From: Halorhodospira abdelmalekii
Lineage (GTDB): Bacteria; Pseudomonadota; Gammaproteobacteria; Nitrococcales; Halorhodospiraceae
Assembly: GCF_016583625.1 (NCBI RefSeq)
Contig: NZ_NRRN01000006.1
Span: 1 to 64,000, forward strand
Direction of reading: 5' to 3'
Length of the DNA stretch: 64,000 nucleotides
The notes beneath the pieces were generated by a model that made no database searches, was not told the DNA's origin, and was given only the letters and a program-made list of their open reading frames with translations. Both the position numbers and the translations under genes were made by a program. This document shows positions 36,811-45,466 of this stretch, piece by piece. Each line of letters starts with the position of its first letter. The stretch's first letter is position 1.

Positions 36811-39800
36811 GTGCTAAGGTCAGCCGCACGAGATTGGGCAGAGGCGCAGAAAAGGTTGTCGAAGAAGCAGCGTACACTCAATAGCGTGTTGGGCTTGTCG
36901 ATCGCAGCCGGCGTGGTGTTGGCGGGGCTGGGGGGCGGTGGTCTCGCAAGCGCCGAATCCGGTGCGGCAGCCGGCGCACGAGAGGAGGTGGTCGGTTTGC
37001 CGCGCTTTCCCTCGATCAGTCCCGACGGCAGCACGATCGTCTTCAGCTGGGGCGGGGATCTGTGGCGGGTCGCGGCGAGTGGTGGTGAGGCGACCCGACT
37101 GACCGCTCACGCTCTGGACGATCTTCACTCGGCCTGGAGCCCGGATGGGCGCGCGTTGGTCTTTAGCTCGATGCGTGACGGCTACCTGAATCTCTACCAC
37201 ATGCAGCGCGACGGCAGCGGTCTGCGGCAGCTCACCTACAGCGACCGGTTTTTGCGCAATCCGGGCTATGCGCACGATCGCGACGGTGCCCCTGTGATCA
37301 CCTTCTCGTCCTATCTTGAGGCCGATGTCTACCGCGAACAGCGCGCCTACGCCATCGCTCCGCAGGGCGGCGAGCACTGGCGGCTGCAGCCGGCGTTCGG
37401 CTCTGAGCCGCGCCTCTCGGCCGATGGCCGCTGGCTCGTCTTCACCCGCGGGGGCCACTACCACGGCTGGCAGCGGCGCCACTACCGCGGTGCCGATGCA
37501 CGCAATCTCTGGCTCTACGATCGTAAGCACGAGCGGTTTGTGCAGCTGACCGATCACCCCGGCGATGACGGACAGGCACGCTGGCTCGATGATCAGACGC
37601 TGCTCTTTCTCTCCGATCGAGATGACGGCACGGTCGATCTCTATCGCCTCACGCTCGATACCCTGAAGGCGAAGAATGCGGTGAGCGAGGAGGGTGGCGC
37701 CGCGACCGCTGAGGCAGAAGACGGTGTAGCCGATGTGGTTAAGGAGCTGATCGAGATCGAGCGCCTTACCCACGCCCGCAAGCGCGACGTCCGCCACTTC
37801 GACGTCGCTCCGCAGGCCGATATGGTCGTGCTACAAGTTTGGGACCGGCTCTATACCCTCGATCTGGACGCTCCGTCGGCGACGCCCGAGCCGCTTGAGC
37901 TCCACGCTGGGGAGCCGGGGCAGGATCAGACGCAGTGGCGACAGATCGATCGGGATGTCAGCGAGGCGGCGCTGAGTCCTGATGGCGAGGTGATGGCCTA
38001 CATCGCCTACGGTCGCGTCTACGTCCGCCACCTCGATGAGCACAGCCCGACGCAGGCGGTCACGCCCGCCGCGCACGCCCGCCATAAGGATCTAGCGTGG
38101 GCGCCGGACGGCTCGCGCCTCTACTTCACGAGCGATGCCGACGGCAGTGAATCGCTCTACGCAGCGCAGGTGGTGTTGACGCGCGCAGAGCTCACAGCTG
38201 CCCCCGAGATGGTCCCGGGTAAGTTCTCCGCTGAGTTGCCGGGTGTCCTCCCCGATCCGATCGCCGCTGCGGATAAGACGGCGAGCGACCGGAATGCCCC
38301 GCAGCGCTGGCACGATGCGGTGCAGTTTGCCGTCCTGCCGGTGCTTGCTGAGGCGAGTCACGATCGGCAGGCGCGCCCCTCGCCGGATGGGACGCAGCTG
38401 GCCTTTCGGCGCGGGCGTGGCGACTTGATGCTCCTCGATCTGGCTAGCGGCGAGAGCGAGCGCTTGGTCAGCGGCTGGGATCAGCGAATCGAGTGGCGCT
38501 GGTCGCCGGATGGTCGCTATATCGCCTATGCGCAGAGTGACCTCGACTTCAGCGTTAATATCTTCGTCGTGCCGACCGACGGCTCTCACCCTCCGGTGAA
38601 CGTCACCCGCCATCCGCGCAACGATCGCAATCCGCGCTGGTCGGCCGATGGCCGCAAGCTCAGCTTTGTCTCGAATCGCGCCGGCGAGACGTACGACGTC
38701 TACCGCGTCTACCTCGATGCAGCACTGGAGCGTTACAGCCCGCGCGAGCGGGTGCGCTACTATCGCGATGCGCAGCAGAGGGCAGGGGCCGGCTCGGAGC
38801 GAACGACTGACTCGGTAACCGGTGAGGTGATTGGTACGGCGACCGGACCCAGCGGTGAGCCGGCAAGTGCTGCAGCCGTTGATGAGACGGTCGCTGAGAG
38901 GCGCACAGAGGCCTTGACGCAGAGAGATCTTGAGAGCGCTTGGCGCCGGATCGAACGGGTCACCCGCGCCGCCGCGCACGAGTACGACCTGGAGATGACC
39001 CCGGGCGGTGATCGCTACCTCTTCAATCGCACCGGCGAGGGGTTGATGCTCGAGAGCTGGGATGGCAGCGAGCGCAAGCGCCTCGGCGGCATTGTCGATG
39101 TCCAGCATTTGAGCAGCAGCGGCGATCGTTTGGTCTACGTCGCTAATGGTCGTGCTGGGGTGGTGAATCTGGCCGACGCCAGACATAGGCGCCCGGATAT
39201 CAGCGATCGCATTCGTATCGATCTGCAGGCGCAGGCGCAGCAGAAACTGCGTGAGGCCGCGCGGGTGATCGAGGAGGGGTTCTATCAGCCGCAGCGTTTG
39301 GAGCAGATCGGGTGGGCGGAACGGGTCGATGACCACACTGCCCTGCTTGAGCATGCGCGCACCGCCAATGAGTTCAACGACATCGCCAATCGCCTCATGG
39401 GGGAGCTGGCAGCCTCCCATACCGGAGTCACCAACCCCGACCCGAGTGCTGCGCGCCGTCAGCCCTCGGGGCGTCTCGGCATCGAGCATGCGCCCGTAAC
39501 ACTCGGCGACGGTCTCTACGGCTACCGCGTACTCGGGGTCGTTGCGCGCGGTCCGGCGGCGCGCGGAGCGGTGCCGCTGCGCCCTGGGGATCTCATCACG
39601 GCCATTGGTCAGGAGCCCTTGCGGGCCGAGGAGAGTATGCTGCAGCGGTTGCGTGGGCGAGTCGGCGATGAGTTGCTCGTTACTTTTCGCCGCCCCGGCG
39701 ATCCCATCGGCCACCAGCGCCAGACCTTGATCACCCCGGTCGACTACGCCGAGCTAGGGCGGTTGAAGTACGACGCCTTTAAGGCGCGCAGCCGCGCCGT

Positions 39801-40413
39801 GGTCGAGGAGCGTGCCGATGGGCGTCTTGGCTACGTTCACATCCAGGCGATGAATCAGGCGTCGCTGGAGCGCTTTCAGGCCGATCTTTACGCCGCCGCT
39901 GAGGGTAAGGAGGGGCTGATCATCGACGTGCGCAACAACGGTGGCGGTCACACCACCGATCGCATCTTGACCTCGCTGCTGGCGCCGCAGCACGCCTACA
40001 CCGTGCCGGCAGGGGGCGATCCAGCGCAGACTGGGCACTATCCGCAGGATCGGCTCGATGCCCCGCGCTTCACCGCCCCGACCAACGTCCTGATCAACGC
40101 CAAAAGCCACTCCAATGCCGAGATCCTTGCTCACGCCTTCCGAACCCTCGGGCGAGGCCGGCTGATCGGCGAGCCGACCTACGGTGGTGTGATCTCGACC
40201 GGGCAGCATCGGCTGATCGACGGGGCGACGGTGCGCCGACCCTTCCGCGGCTGGTATCTGCCCGATGGCACCGATATGGAGCACTACGGGGCGCCGCCCG
40301 ATCTTCGGGTTGGGCAACACCCGGATGACGAGGTCGCCGGGCGCGACCGGCAGCTGGAGCGGGCCGTCGACGACCTGCTAGAGCGTCTTGATGAGGCGGA
40401 TGAAACATCGTGA
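36811..40413 (+). CDS. Tricorn-like S41 protease, exported
   Basis: A 1200-residue protein with a predicted signal peptide ending near LASAES, two TolB/WD40-like beta-propellers (residues about 50-620, with ISPDGSTIVFSW, WSPDGRYIAYAQ and WSADGRKLSFVS), a helical bundle near 720-870, a PDZ-like region (RLGIEHAPV, RPGDLITAIGQEPL) and a C-terminal S41 domain (LIIDVRNNGGGHTTD, NAKSHSNAEILAHAF with the nucleophile Ser near 1099). This is tricorn domain order. GTG 36811, preceded by GGAGG at 36798-36802, suits the start. Tricorn homologues degrade peptides; a periplasmic form would act on imported or misfolded peptides. The export call is sequence-based. Confidence 0.85.
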   Translation: MLRSAARDWAEAQKRLSKKQRTLNSVLGLSIAAGVVLAGLGGGGLASAESGAAAGAREEVVGLPRFPSISPDGSTIVFSWGGDLWRVAASGGEATRLTAHALDDLHSAWSPDGRALVFSSMRDGYLNLYHMQRDGSGLRQLTYSDRFLRNPGYAHDRDGAPVITFSSYLEADVYREQRAYAIAPQGGEHWRLQPAFGSEPRLSADGRWLVFTRGGHYHGWQRRHYRGADARNLWLYDRKHERFVQLTDHPGDDGQARWLDDQTLLFLSDRDDGTVDLYRLTLDTLKAKNAVSEEGGAATAEAEDGVADVVKELIEIERLTHARKRDVRHFDVAPQADMVVLQVWDRLYTLDLDAPSATPEPLELHAGEPGQDQTQWRQIDRDVSEAALSPDGEVMAYIAYGRVYVRHLDEHSPTQAVTPAAHARHKDLAWAPDGSRLYFTSDADGSESLYAAQVVLTRAELTAAPEMVPGKFSAELPGVLPDPIAAADKTASDRNAPQRWHDAVQFAVLPVLAEASHDRQARPSPDGTQLAFRRGRGDLMLLDLASGESERLVSGWDQRIEWRWSPDGRYIAYAQSDLDFSVNIFVVPTDGSHPPVNVTRHPRNDRNPRWSADGRKLSFVSNRAGETYDVYRVYLDAALERYSPRERVRYYRDAQQRAGAGSERTTDSVTGEVIGTATGPSGEPASAAAVDETVAERRTEALTQRDLESAWRRIERVTRAAAHEYDLEMTPGGDRYLFNRTGEGLMLESWDGSERKRLGGIVDVQHLSSSGDRLVYVANGRAGVVNLADARHRRPDISDRIRIDLQAQAQQKLREAARVIEEGFYQPQRLEQIGWAERVDDHTALLEHARTANEFNDIANRLMGELAASHTGVTNPDPSAARRQPSGRLGIEHAPVTLGDGLYGYRVLGVVARGPAARGAVPLRPGDLITAIGQEPLRAEESMLQRLRGRVGDELLVTFRRPGDPIGHQRQTLITPVDYAELGRLKYDAFKARSRAVVEERADGRLGYVHIQAMNQASLERFQADLYAAAEGKEGLIIDVRNNGGGHTTDRILTSLLAPQHAYTVPAGGDPAQTGHYPQDRLDAPRFTAPTNVLINAKSHSNAEILAHAFRTLGRGRLIGEPTYGGVISTGQHRLIDGATVRRPFRGWYLPDGTDMEHYGAPPDLRVGQHPDDEVAGRDRQLERAVDDLLERLDEADETS

Positions 40414-40442
40414 AGAGGTGACTGTGGACGGGAAGTGTCATC

Positions 40443-41657
40443 GTGGATAGCGGCGCCATCGTGAATCGTAAAATGCGTGCCGGATCGGGTTCGCGCCCGC
40501 GCTTTGGGCCGTTGCTGTGCCCATTGCTCCGCCCGGCGCTCTGGTTGTCGCCCTGCCGGTCACTCGGGTCGCCGCTCGGGCTGCCACTCTGCCTGTCACT
40601 CGGGCCGTTACGCAGGTCGCTATTCGGTCTGTTGCTCGGTCTATTGTTGGGGTTGCTCGGGCTCGTTCCGTTGAGTGCGCTCGCCCACGATACTGAGGCG
40701 AACGACGAACCGCCCCTCCAGCCGCGCTGGGCGGTCGAGGGCCGTGACTGGCCGGGGCGCTCGGCCAGCGACTTTCTCGAGGCGGCCGGGATCCGCTGGC
40801 ACTATCAGCTCTTTCCCGCGACGGTTGATGCAGACGCCGGCGTCGATGCCGATGCCGATGCCGATGCCGACACTGCCGCGACCGAGTCGCCGGCGCCGGT
40901 GGTGCTGCTGGTCCACGGTACCGGTGCGGCGGGTCACTCGTGGTACCCGCTCGTACCGGAGCTGAGACAGCACTTCACCGTGCTGGTCGTCGATCTTCCG
41001 GGGCACGGCTTCACCTCGGCGCCACCGCCGCAGCGCTTAGCAACCGCCGCGATGGCCGAGGATCTGGCCGCTTTGCTTCGTGCCCTCGACGTCGAGCCCG
41101 ACTGGGTCGTGGGGCACTCCGCAGGTGCGGCGTTGCTGGCACAGATGATCCTTGATGAGCAGATTGCCCCGGCGGCACTGGTGAGTATCAACGGCTCGCT
41201 GCTGCCGCGGCAGGGGCGTTTCGCGCGGCTCTTCATGCCGCTGGCGCGCTGGGTGATCAACCGCGACGTGGTGGCGCGCCGGGCAGCCCGGCGCCTCGGT
41301 GATGAGCAGCAGGTCGCGGAGCTCTTCGAGCAGGCCGGTTCACCGCTGCCGGCGGCACAGATCGAACGCTATGCCCGCTTAGCGCAGACGCCGCAACACA
41401 CCGGCTCGGCGCTGCGGATGATGGCCCACTGGCGACTCGATCGCCTCGAGCCGCGCCTACCCGAGTTGGCCCTGCCGGTACTGCTAATCGTCGGCGAGGC
41501 CGATCCGCTGGTCGACCCGGAAGAGGCGGTTACGGTGGCGCAGCAGTTGCCGCGAGCCACCGTCGTGACGCTACCCGAGCGCGGCCACTTCGCCCACGAG
41601 GAGGACCCGCAGCAGACGCTGGCGGTCTTGCGGCGGTTTCTTGCCCAGCTTCCCTAG
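40443..41657 (+). CDS. bchO: BchO-like hydrolase of bacteriochlorophyll synthesis
   Basis: A 404-residue alpha/beta hydrolase. The core from about residue 95 (WAVEGRDWPGRSASDFLEA) matches the BchO family, associated with magnesium chelatase: LLVHGTGAAGHSWYPL, DLPGHGFTSAPP, GHSAGAALLAQ (serine elbow), VSINGSLLPRQG and a late His in PERGHFAHEE. It is longer than usual by about 100 residues. The extra N-terminus is hydrophobic Leu/Pro/Cys-rich and repetitive, and a DADADAD stretch (hexamer repeat 40845-40868) separates it from the hydrolase core. ATG 40473 is an alternative start. It is isolated from bchI and bchD, so it is not in a photosynthesis cluster here. Confidence 0.85.
   Translation: MDSGAIVNRKMRAGSGSRPRFGPLLCPLLRPALWLSPCRSLGSPLGLPLCLSLGPLRRSLFGLLLGLLLGLLGLVPLSALAHDTEANDEPPLQPRWAVEGRDWPGRSASDFLEAAGIRWHYQLFPATVDADAGVDADADADADTAATESPAPVVLLVHGTGAAGHSWYPLVPELRQHFTVLVVDLPGHGFTSAPPPQRLATAAMAEDLAALLRALDVEPDWVVGHSAGAALLAQMILDEQIAPAALVSINGSLLPRQGRFARLFMPLARWVINRDVVARRAARRLGDEQQVAELFEQAGSPLPAAQIERYARLAQTPQHTGSALRMMAHWRLDRLEPRLPELALPVLLIVGEADPLVDPEEAVTVAQQLPRATVVTLPERGHFAHEEDPQQTLAVLRRFLAQLP
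40845..40868. repeat. Four GATGCC hexamers in bchO
   Basis: Four perfect tandem GATGCC units code for an alternating Asp-Ala stretch inside bchO, between the core strand and the HGTGAAGHS motif. Confidence 0.85.
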
Positions 41658-41775
41658 CAGACTCCTGGCTGACTCCCGGCAGCCCCCTGGCAGCTCCCTG
41701 GCAGACTGTCGGACTTTCCAGGCGCATCGCTCAAATGGGTCAAGTTCTAGCCGATTTGCCCATATAGACGCTGCC

Positions 41776-42930
41776 TCACGCATCGGCAGCAAGGGCCTCT
41801 GCCCGATCGGTGCGCTCCCAAGTAAAGGCCGGTTCGGTACGCCCAAAGTGGCCATAAGCGGATGTTTGGGCGTAGATCGGTCGCAGCAGTTCCAGGTCGC
41901 GAATGATGGCGTAGGGGCGCAGATCGAAGTGGCGCCGGATCAGTTCGACAAGCTGTGCTGCCGGTCGCTTGCCGGTCCCGAAGGTCTCAACGGCGATGGA
42001 GACGGGCTCGGCGACCCCGATTGCGTAGGAGAGCTGCACCTCGCAGCGCTCGGCCAGTCCAGCGGCGACTAGGTTCTTGGCCACGTAGCGGCCGGCGTAG
42101 GCGGCTGAGCGATCGACCTTCGATGGGTCCTTGCCGGAAAAACAGCCGCCGCCGACGCGCGCCATGCCGCCGTAGGTGTCGACGACGATCTTGCGCCCGG
42201 TCAGTCCCGCATCGCCGAGCGGGCCGCCGATCACGAAGCGCCCGGTGGGGTTGATATAGAAGCGCGTTGCGTTATCGAGCCACTTCGCCGGTAGGACTGG
42301 GCGGATGATCTCCTCAATCACCGCCTCGCGCACCGTCTCGAGGGTGACCTCGGGGCTGTGCTGGGCGGAGAGGACCACCGCATCGATCGCTTGCGGCGTG
42401 TGGTCGACGTAGCGCACGGTCACCTGTGATTTGGCATCGGGGCGCAGCCACGGCAGCGCTCCCGTATCGAGCAGTTCGGCGTGGCGCTGCATCAGCCGGT
42501 GGGCATAGAGGATCGGCGCCGGCATCAGGGCGTCGGTCTCGGCGCTGGCGTAACCGAACATCAGTCCTTGATCGCCAGCCCCTTGCTGCTCCGGGTCGCT
42601 GCGCTCGACCCCTTGAGCGATATCGGGCGATTGCCGACCAAGGGCGTTGATCACCGCGCACGTTCGGCCATCGAAGCCCAACTCCGAGCCGGTGTAGCCG
42701 AGTTCGCAGACGGCGCGGCGTACCACCGCCTCGAAGTCGATATGGGCGTGCGTCGTCACCTCGCCGAAGAGGAGCACCAGCCCGGTCTTGACCGCGGTCT
42801 CGCAGGCGACGCGCCCCTGCAGGTCGGCAGCGAGGATTGCGTCTAGGACTTGATCAGAGATCCGATCGGCGATCTTATCGGGGTGGGCGCGCGAGACCGA
42901 CTCTGAGGTGAAGAGGTGCTGTTCACTCAT
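41776..42930 (-). CDS. metK: S-adenosylmethionine synthetase
   Basis: A 384-residue enzyme that makes SAM from methionine and ATP, central to methylation and to bacteriochlorophyll synthesis. Starts [20 protein letters not shown]. The [10 protein letters not shown] (ADP-binding) and [22 protein letters not shown] (partial: [18 protein letters not shown]) motifs are intact. GGGGAG precedes the ATG by 7 bp. The leader lies over the structured-RNA element 42945-43163, on the opposite strand. Confidence 0.97.
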   Translation of the reverse strand: MSEQHLFTSESVSRAHPDKIADRISDQVLDAILAADLQGRVACETAVKTGLVLLFGEVTTHAHIDFEAVVRRAVCELGYTGSELGFDGRTCAVINALGRQSPDIAQGVERSDPEQQGAGDQGLMFGYASAETDALMPAPILYAHRLMQRHAELLDTGALPWLRPDAKSQVTVRYVDHTPQAIDAVVLSAQHSPEVTLETVREAVIEEIIRPVLPAKWLDNATRFYINPTGRFVIGGPLGDAGLTGRKIVVDTYGGMARVGGGCFSGKDPSKVDRSAAYAGRYVAKNLVAAGLAERCEVQLSYAIGVAEPVSIAVETFGTGKRPAAQLVELIRRHFDLRPYAIIRDLELLRPIYAQTSAYGHFGRTEPAFTWERTDRAEALAADA

Positions 42931-42944
42931 ATGCTCTCCCCAAG

Positions 42945-43163
42945 GAATCCCGCGCTTTCAATCGCGGGAGGAATGGCGGCTGCGGTATTGCAGCCGTCAA
43001 AACAGGTACGGGCCTTCCACCCGCAGGGCCGTGAGGCTCTGCCCGGTAAAGCGCCCAGTGGCGCGGGGCTTACGCCCTGTCTCCCCTCGCCAATAATCTG
43101 CGCCGGCTCCCGCTGGTGCGGGCTGGTTGAGGGCAGCCTGGGCGCCTTCGACCCAGGCTTTTT
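42945..43163 (+). ncRNA. Structured RNA-like element with IS200/IS605-type end hairpin (omega-RNA-like, no nuclease gene)
   Basis: On the plus strand a series of hairpins sits between metK and gap: TCCCGCG/CGCGGGA (42948-42969, flanked GGAA...GGAATGGC as at IS200/IS605-family ends), CGGCTGC/GCAGCCG (42977-42996), GCAGGGCC-GTGA-GGCTCTGC with a GNRA loop (43023-43042), GCGCC/GGCGC (43051-43064), GGGC/GCCC (43066-43077), CCCGC/GCGGG (43109-43122), and an intrinsic terminator (43136-43163). ACAGG (43002-43006) and CCTGT (43076-43080) can close the middle part. This recalls IscB/TnpB guide (omega) RNAs, but no iscB, tnpB or tnpA is nearby. It could be a relic, a regulatory antisense RNA on metK, or a metK leader on the other strand. 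Confidence 0.45.
43136..43163 (+). terminator. Intrinsic terminator ending the structured element
   Basis: GCCTGGG (43136-43142), a 9-nt loop, CCCAGGC (43152-43158), then TTTTT (43159-43163). A 7-bp GC-rich stem with a pure T-tract on the plus strand, pointing to a plus-strand transcript upstream. Confidence 0.8.
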
Positions 43164-43170
43164 AACACGC

Positions 43171-43259
43171 TGTCGGCCCGGTTGCCCAGGGTGGGAAGCC
43201 CCGAAGATCGTCGAGACCACAGCGAGGATGTTGTCGGTCCGGTTGCCCAGGGTGGGAAG
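43171..43259. repeat. Direct repeat pair, 28 bp with one mismatch, 61-bp period
   Basis: 43171-43198 and 43232-43259 share TGTCGGYCCGGTTGCCCAGG followed by GTGGGAAG, with 33 bp between. This is the size pattern of a two-repeat CRISPR, but there are no cas genes, no third unit, and the repeat resembles no I-E consensus I know. It lies just after the structured element. Confidence 0.7.
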
Positions 43260-43290
43260 TCATGAAAGACCTCGCCGGCAGGGGCGCTGG

Positions 43291-43332
43291 TTCCTGGGAG
43301 CGCCGGCGTTCCCGCCGGCATTCTTCCTGGGA
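43291..43332. repeat. Perfect hairpin flanked by 9-bp direct repeats
   Basis: GCCGGCG/CGCCGGC (43302-43319) with a 4-nt loop, flanked by TTCCTGGGA at 43291-43299 and 43324-43332. The pattern of a small repetitive or MITE-like unit; other copies are not in this window. Confidence 0.6.
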
Positions 43333-43441
43333 CCACGAAGGAGGGAGCAGCGGCGAATGATCAGTCCCGGCTGATGGGCAAAATCCCGAATCGTGATAGG
43401 CGCTCTGCCCGTACATCGCCCGGATCGGTTACACTGCCGCA

Positions 43442-43465
43442 GCGACTGCGACTGCGACTGCGATT
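43442..43465. repeat. GCGACT hexamer repeat upstream of gap
   Basis: Four GCGAYT units in tandem, 160-180 bp upstream of the gap start. Apart from it and the two repeats above, 43164-43622 has no assignable gene. Confidence 0.7.
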
Positions 43466-43622
43466 GCGGTTCGCCGGTGCTGTTGTCGCTCGGGTAACGG
43501 GCGGCCTGGCCGAGGAGCGGCCGCCGATGGCAGGCCCCGGTCTCCGATTGTTGGTGTGCGGAACGCATCCGGTTGATGCGAAGATAACCATAAGCTTACG
43601 CAGTAAGGGAGGGTTCGAATTC

Positions 43623-44633
43623 ATGACTATCAAGGTTGCGATCAACGGCTACGGACGGATCGGCCGTAACGTGTTGCGGGCGCTCTACGAGGCGGGGCGC
43701 ACTGACGAGATCCAGATCGTTGCTATCAATGATCTTGGCGATGCGCAGACCAACGCCCATCTGACGCGCTTCGATACCGCCCACGGGCGCTTTCCGGGGG
43801 ACGTCAAGGTCGAGGGCGGCGATCTGGTCGTCAATGGCGACCGGATTAAAGTCTGCGCCGAGCGCAACCCGGCCGATTTGCCGTGGGGCCAGCTCGGGGT
43901 CGATGTGGTCATGGAGTGTACGGGGCTCTTCACCACGAAAGAGGCCGCTGGTGCGCACCTGAAAGCCGGGGCCAAGAAGGTCGTGATCTCAGCCCCGGGC
44001 GGTAAGGATGTCGATGCCACTGTGGTTTACGGTGTCAATCAGCAGACGCTGAGCGCGAGTCACGAGGTCATCTCCAACGCCTCCTGCACCACCAACTGCC
44101 TCGCCCCGATGGTCAAGGCGATCCATGAGAAGATCGGTGTCGAACAGGGGCTGATGACCACCATCCACGCTTACACCAACGATCAGGTGCTGACCGACGT
44201 CTTTCATAGCGATCTGCGGCGGGCGCGCAGCGCCACCCAATCGCAGATTCCGACGAAGACCGGGGCGGCTGCCGCGGTGGGCTTGGTGTTGCCGGAGCTC
44301 AACGGCAAACTCGACGGCTTTGCGATGCGGGTGCCGACGATCAACGTCTCGCTGGTCGACTTGACCTTCACGGCGGCGCGCGATACCAGCGTCGATGAGA
44401 TCAACCAGGTGGTCAAGGCGGCCGCCGAGGGCGAGTTGGCCGGTGTGCTCACCTACAACGACGAGCCGCTGGTCTCGATCGACTTCAACCACAACCCCGC
44501 CTCGAGCATTTTCGACGCCACCCTGACCCGGGCTATGGGAACGCGGCTGATCAAGGCGTGCGCCTGGTACGACAACGAGTGGGGCTTCTCGAACCGGATG
44601 CTCGATACCACGGTGGCGCTGATGCGCGCTTGA
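43623..44633 (+). CDS. gap: Glyceraldehyde-3-phosphate dehydrogenase, type I
   Basis: A 336-residue NAD(P)-linked dehydrogenase of glycolysis and the Calvin cycle. The start [18 protein letters not shown] is the family start. The active-site Cys lies in [12 protein letters not shown], and [12 protein letters not shown] is near the C-terminus. The frame is open further upstream, but only from 43623 is there a GGGAGG site (43608-43613, 9-bp spacing) and conserved sequence. Convergent with fnr. Confidence 0.97.
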   Translation: MTIKVAINGYGRIGRNVLRALYEAGRTDEIQIVAINDLGDAQTNAHLTRFDTAHGRFPGDVKVEGGDLVVNGDRIKVCAERNPADLPWGQLGVDVVMECTGLFTTKEAAGAHLKAGAKKVVISAPGGKDVDATVVYGVNQQTLSASHEVISNASCTTNCLAPMVKAIHEKIGVEQGLMTTIHAYTNDQVLTDVFHSDLRRARSATQSQIPTKTGAAAAVGLVLPELNGKLDGFAMRVPTINVSLVDLTFTAARDTSVDEINQVVKAAAEGELAGVLTYNDEPLVSIDFNHNPASSIFDATLTRAMGTRLIKACAWYDNEWGFSNRMLDTTVALMRA

Positions 44634-44644
44634 CGGTAGCGGCC

Positions 44645-44682
44645 GCGGGCCTGCGGGCGGGTAAAACAGCAGGCAGGCCCGC
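44645..44682. terminator. Bidirectional hairpin between gap and fnr
   Basis: GCGGGCCTGC (44645-44654) pairs with GCAGGCCCGC (44673-44682) in a 10-bp stem. It lies between the convergent stops of gap and fnr. No T-tract follows on either strand, so the termination strength is uncertain. Confidence 0.5.
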
Positions 44683-44695
44683 CTGCGGCGGTGGC

Positions 44696-45433
44696 TCAGC
44701 CCGCACTCTCCGGGCTGGTCGCCGCCTCACCGATGAGTTCGTGGAGCGCAGTGGTGTCGTGTATGCGAAGGCGCCCGCTGCGCTCCTCAAAGATGCCCTC
44801 GCGCTTCCAGCGCGCCAGCACCCGGCTGATCGTCTCGACCCGCAGCCCGAGCAGTTCGCCGAGTTCGGCCCGCGATAGCGGCAGCGGGATCCACTCGTGA
44901 TCCTCGGCAGCAACGCGGCGGGCGTGGCTGCGCAACTTTTTGCGCCAATTTAGCAGGAAGGCGGCGATCCGCTCCTCGGCTTTGCGCGTGCCGAGCTCCG
45001 CGGCCAAACTCTCGACCTCGTGCAGTGCCTCGCGCCAGCGCCGCAACAGGGCGTTGGTGAAGCCCGGCTCCTCATCGTGCAGCTGCTTGAGCAGCGGCAA
45101 CGGCAGGTGGCAGACCGTCACCGGAGTTAGGGCGATGGCACTGTAGCGAGAGGGCTCGTCGAAAAGACCTTCGATCCCCAGCAGGTCGCCCGGTACGAGT
45201 AAGCGGATGATCTGAGTGCGTCCTGGGCCGTGGCTGCGCGATAGCTTAACGATGCCATCACGCAGGGTGAAGGCCTCACCGGGACGCGCACCCTCGGTGA
45301 GCAGTACCGTGCTGGGTGAATGCTGAGAGCGGTAAGTGGCGGCGGCGAAGCGCTCGACCCGCTGCGGATCGAACTCGCCGAACAAGGCAATCGAGCGGAC
45401 CGAGCAGTGATCGCAATCGTGAGAATCCATCAT
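44696..45433 (-). CDS. fnr: FNR-type Crp family regulator with an altered cysteine set
   Basis: A 245-residue regulator: an N-terminal Cys region, the cyclic-nucleotide-like beta-roll (LLTEGARPGEAFTLRDGIV, then IIRLLVPGDLLGIEGLF), a dimerisation helix and a C-terminal winged helix-turn-helix (LSRAELGELLGLRVETISRVLARW), whose ETISR helix matches FNR and predicts binding to TTGAT-N4-ATCAA. FNR holds a [4Fe-4S] cluster with three N-terminal cysteines plus a central one. Here C7, C10 and C108 align, but the residue six after C10 is Ala (A16). So one canonical ligand is missing. Nearby His5 and His9 might replace it, or the protein is not a cluster sensor. The FNR box 45467-45480 precedes it. Confidence 0.85.
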   Translation of the reverse strand: MMDSHDCDHCSVRSIALFGEFDPQRVERFAAATYRSQHSPSTVLLTEGARPGEAFTLRDGIVKLSRSHGPGRTQIIRLLVPGDLLGIEGLFDEPSRYSAIALTPVTVCHLPLPLLKQLHDEEPGFTNALLRRWREALHEVESLAAELGTRKAEERIAAFLLNWRKKLRSHARRVAAEDHEWIPLPLSRAELGELLGLRVETISRVLARWKREGIFEERSGRLRIHDTTALHELIGEAATSPESAG

Positions 45434-45466
45434 GGAGGCCCCCCCAAAAAGACCGGAACAGAAGAC

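Noticed and set aside
38092-39714. 540-residue open frame on the minus strand within the tricorn-like gene
   Set aside because: It lies wholly opposite a gene with clear domains. Its sequence looks like a codon shadow of G/C-rich coding DNA, with no family motif.
42931-43170. SAM riboswitch upstream of metK
   Set aside because: I could not match the minus-strand leader to any SAM-I, SAM-II or SAM-III core. Its hairpins look more like an IS200/IS605-type end followed by a terminator on the other strand.
43171-43260. CRISPR array
   Set aside because: Only two repeat units, no cas genes, and a repeat unlike known arrays. I keep it only as a curiosity.
43374-43622. 83-residue N-terminal extension of GAPDH
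   Set aside because: GAPDH starts at [11 protein letters not shown] (43623), with a ribosome site there. The extension contains repeats and is not conserved.
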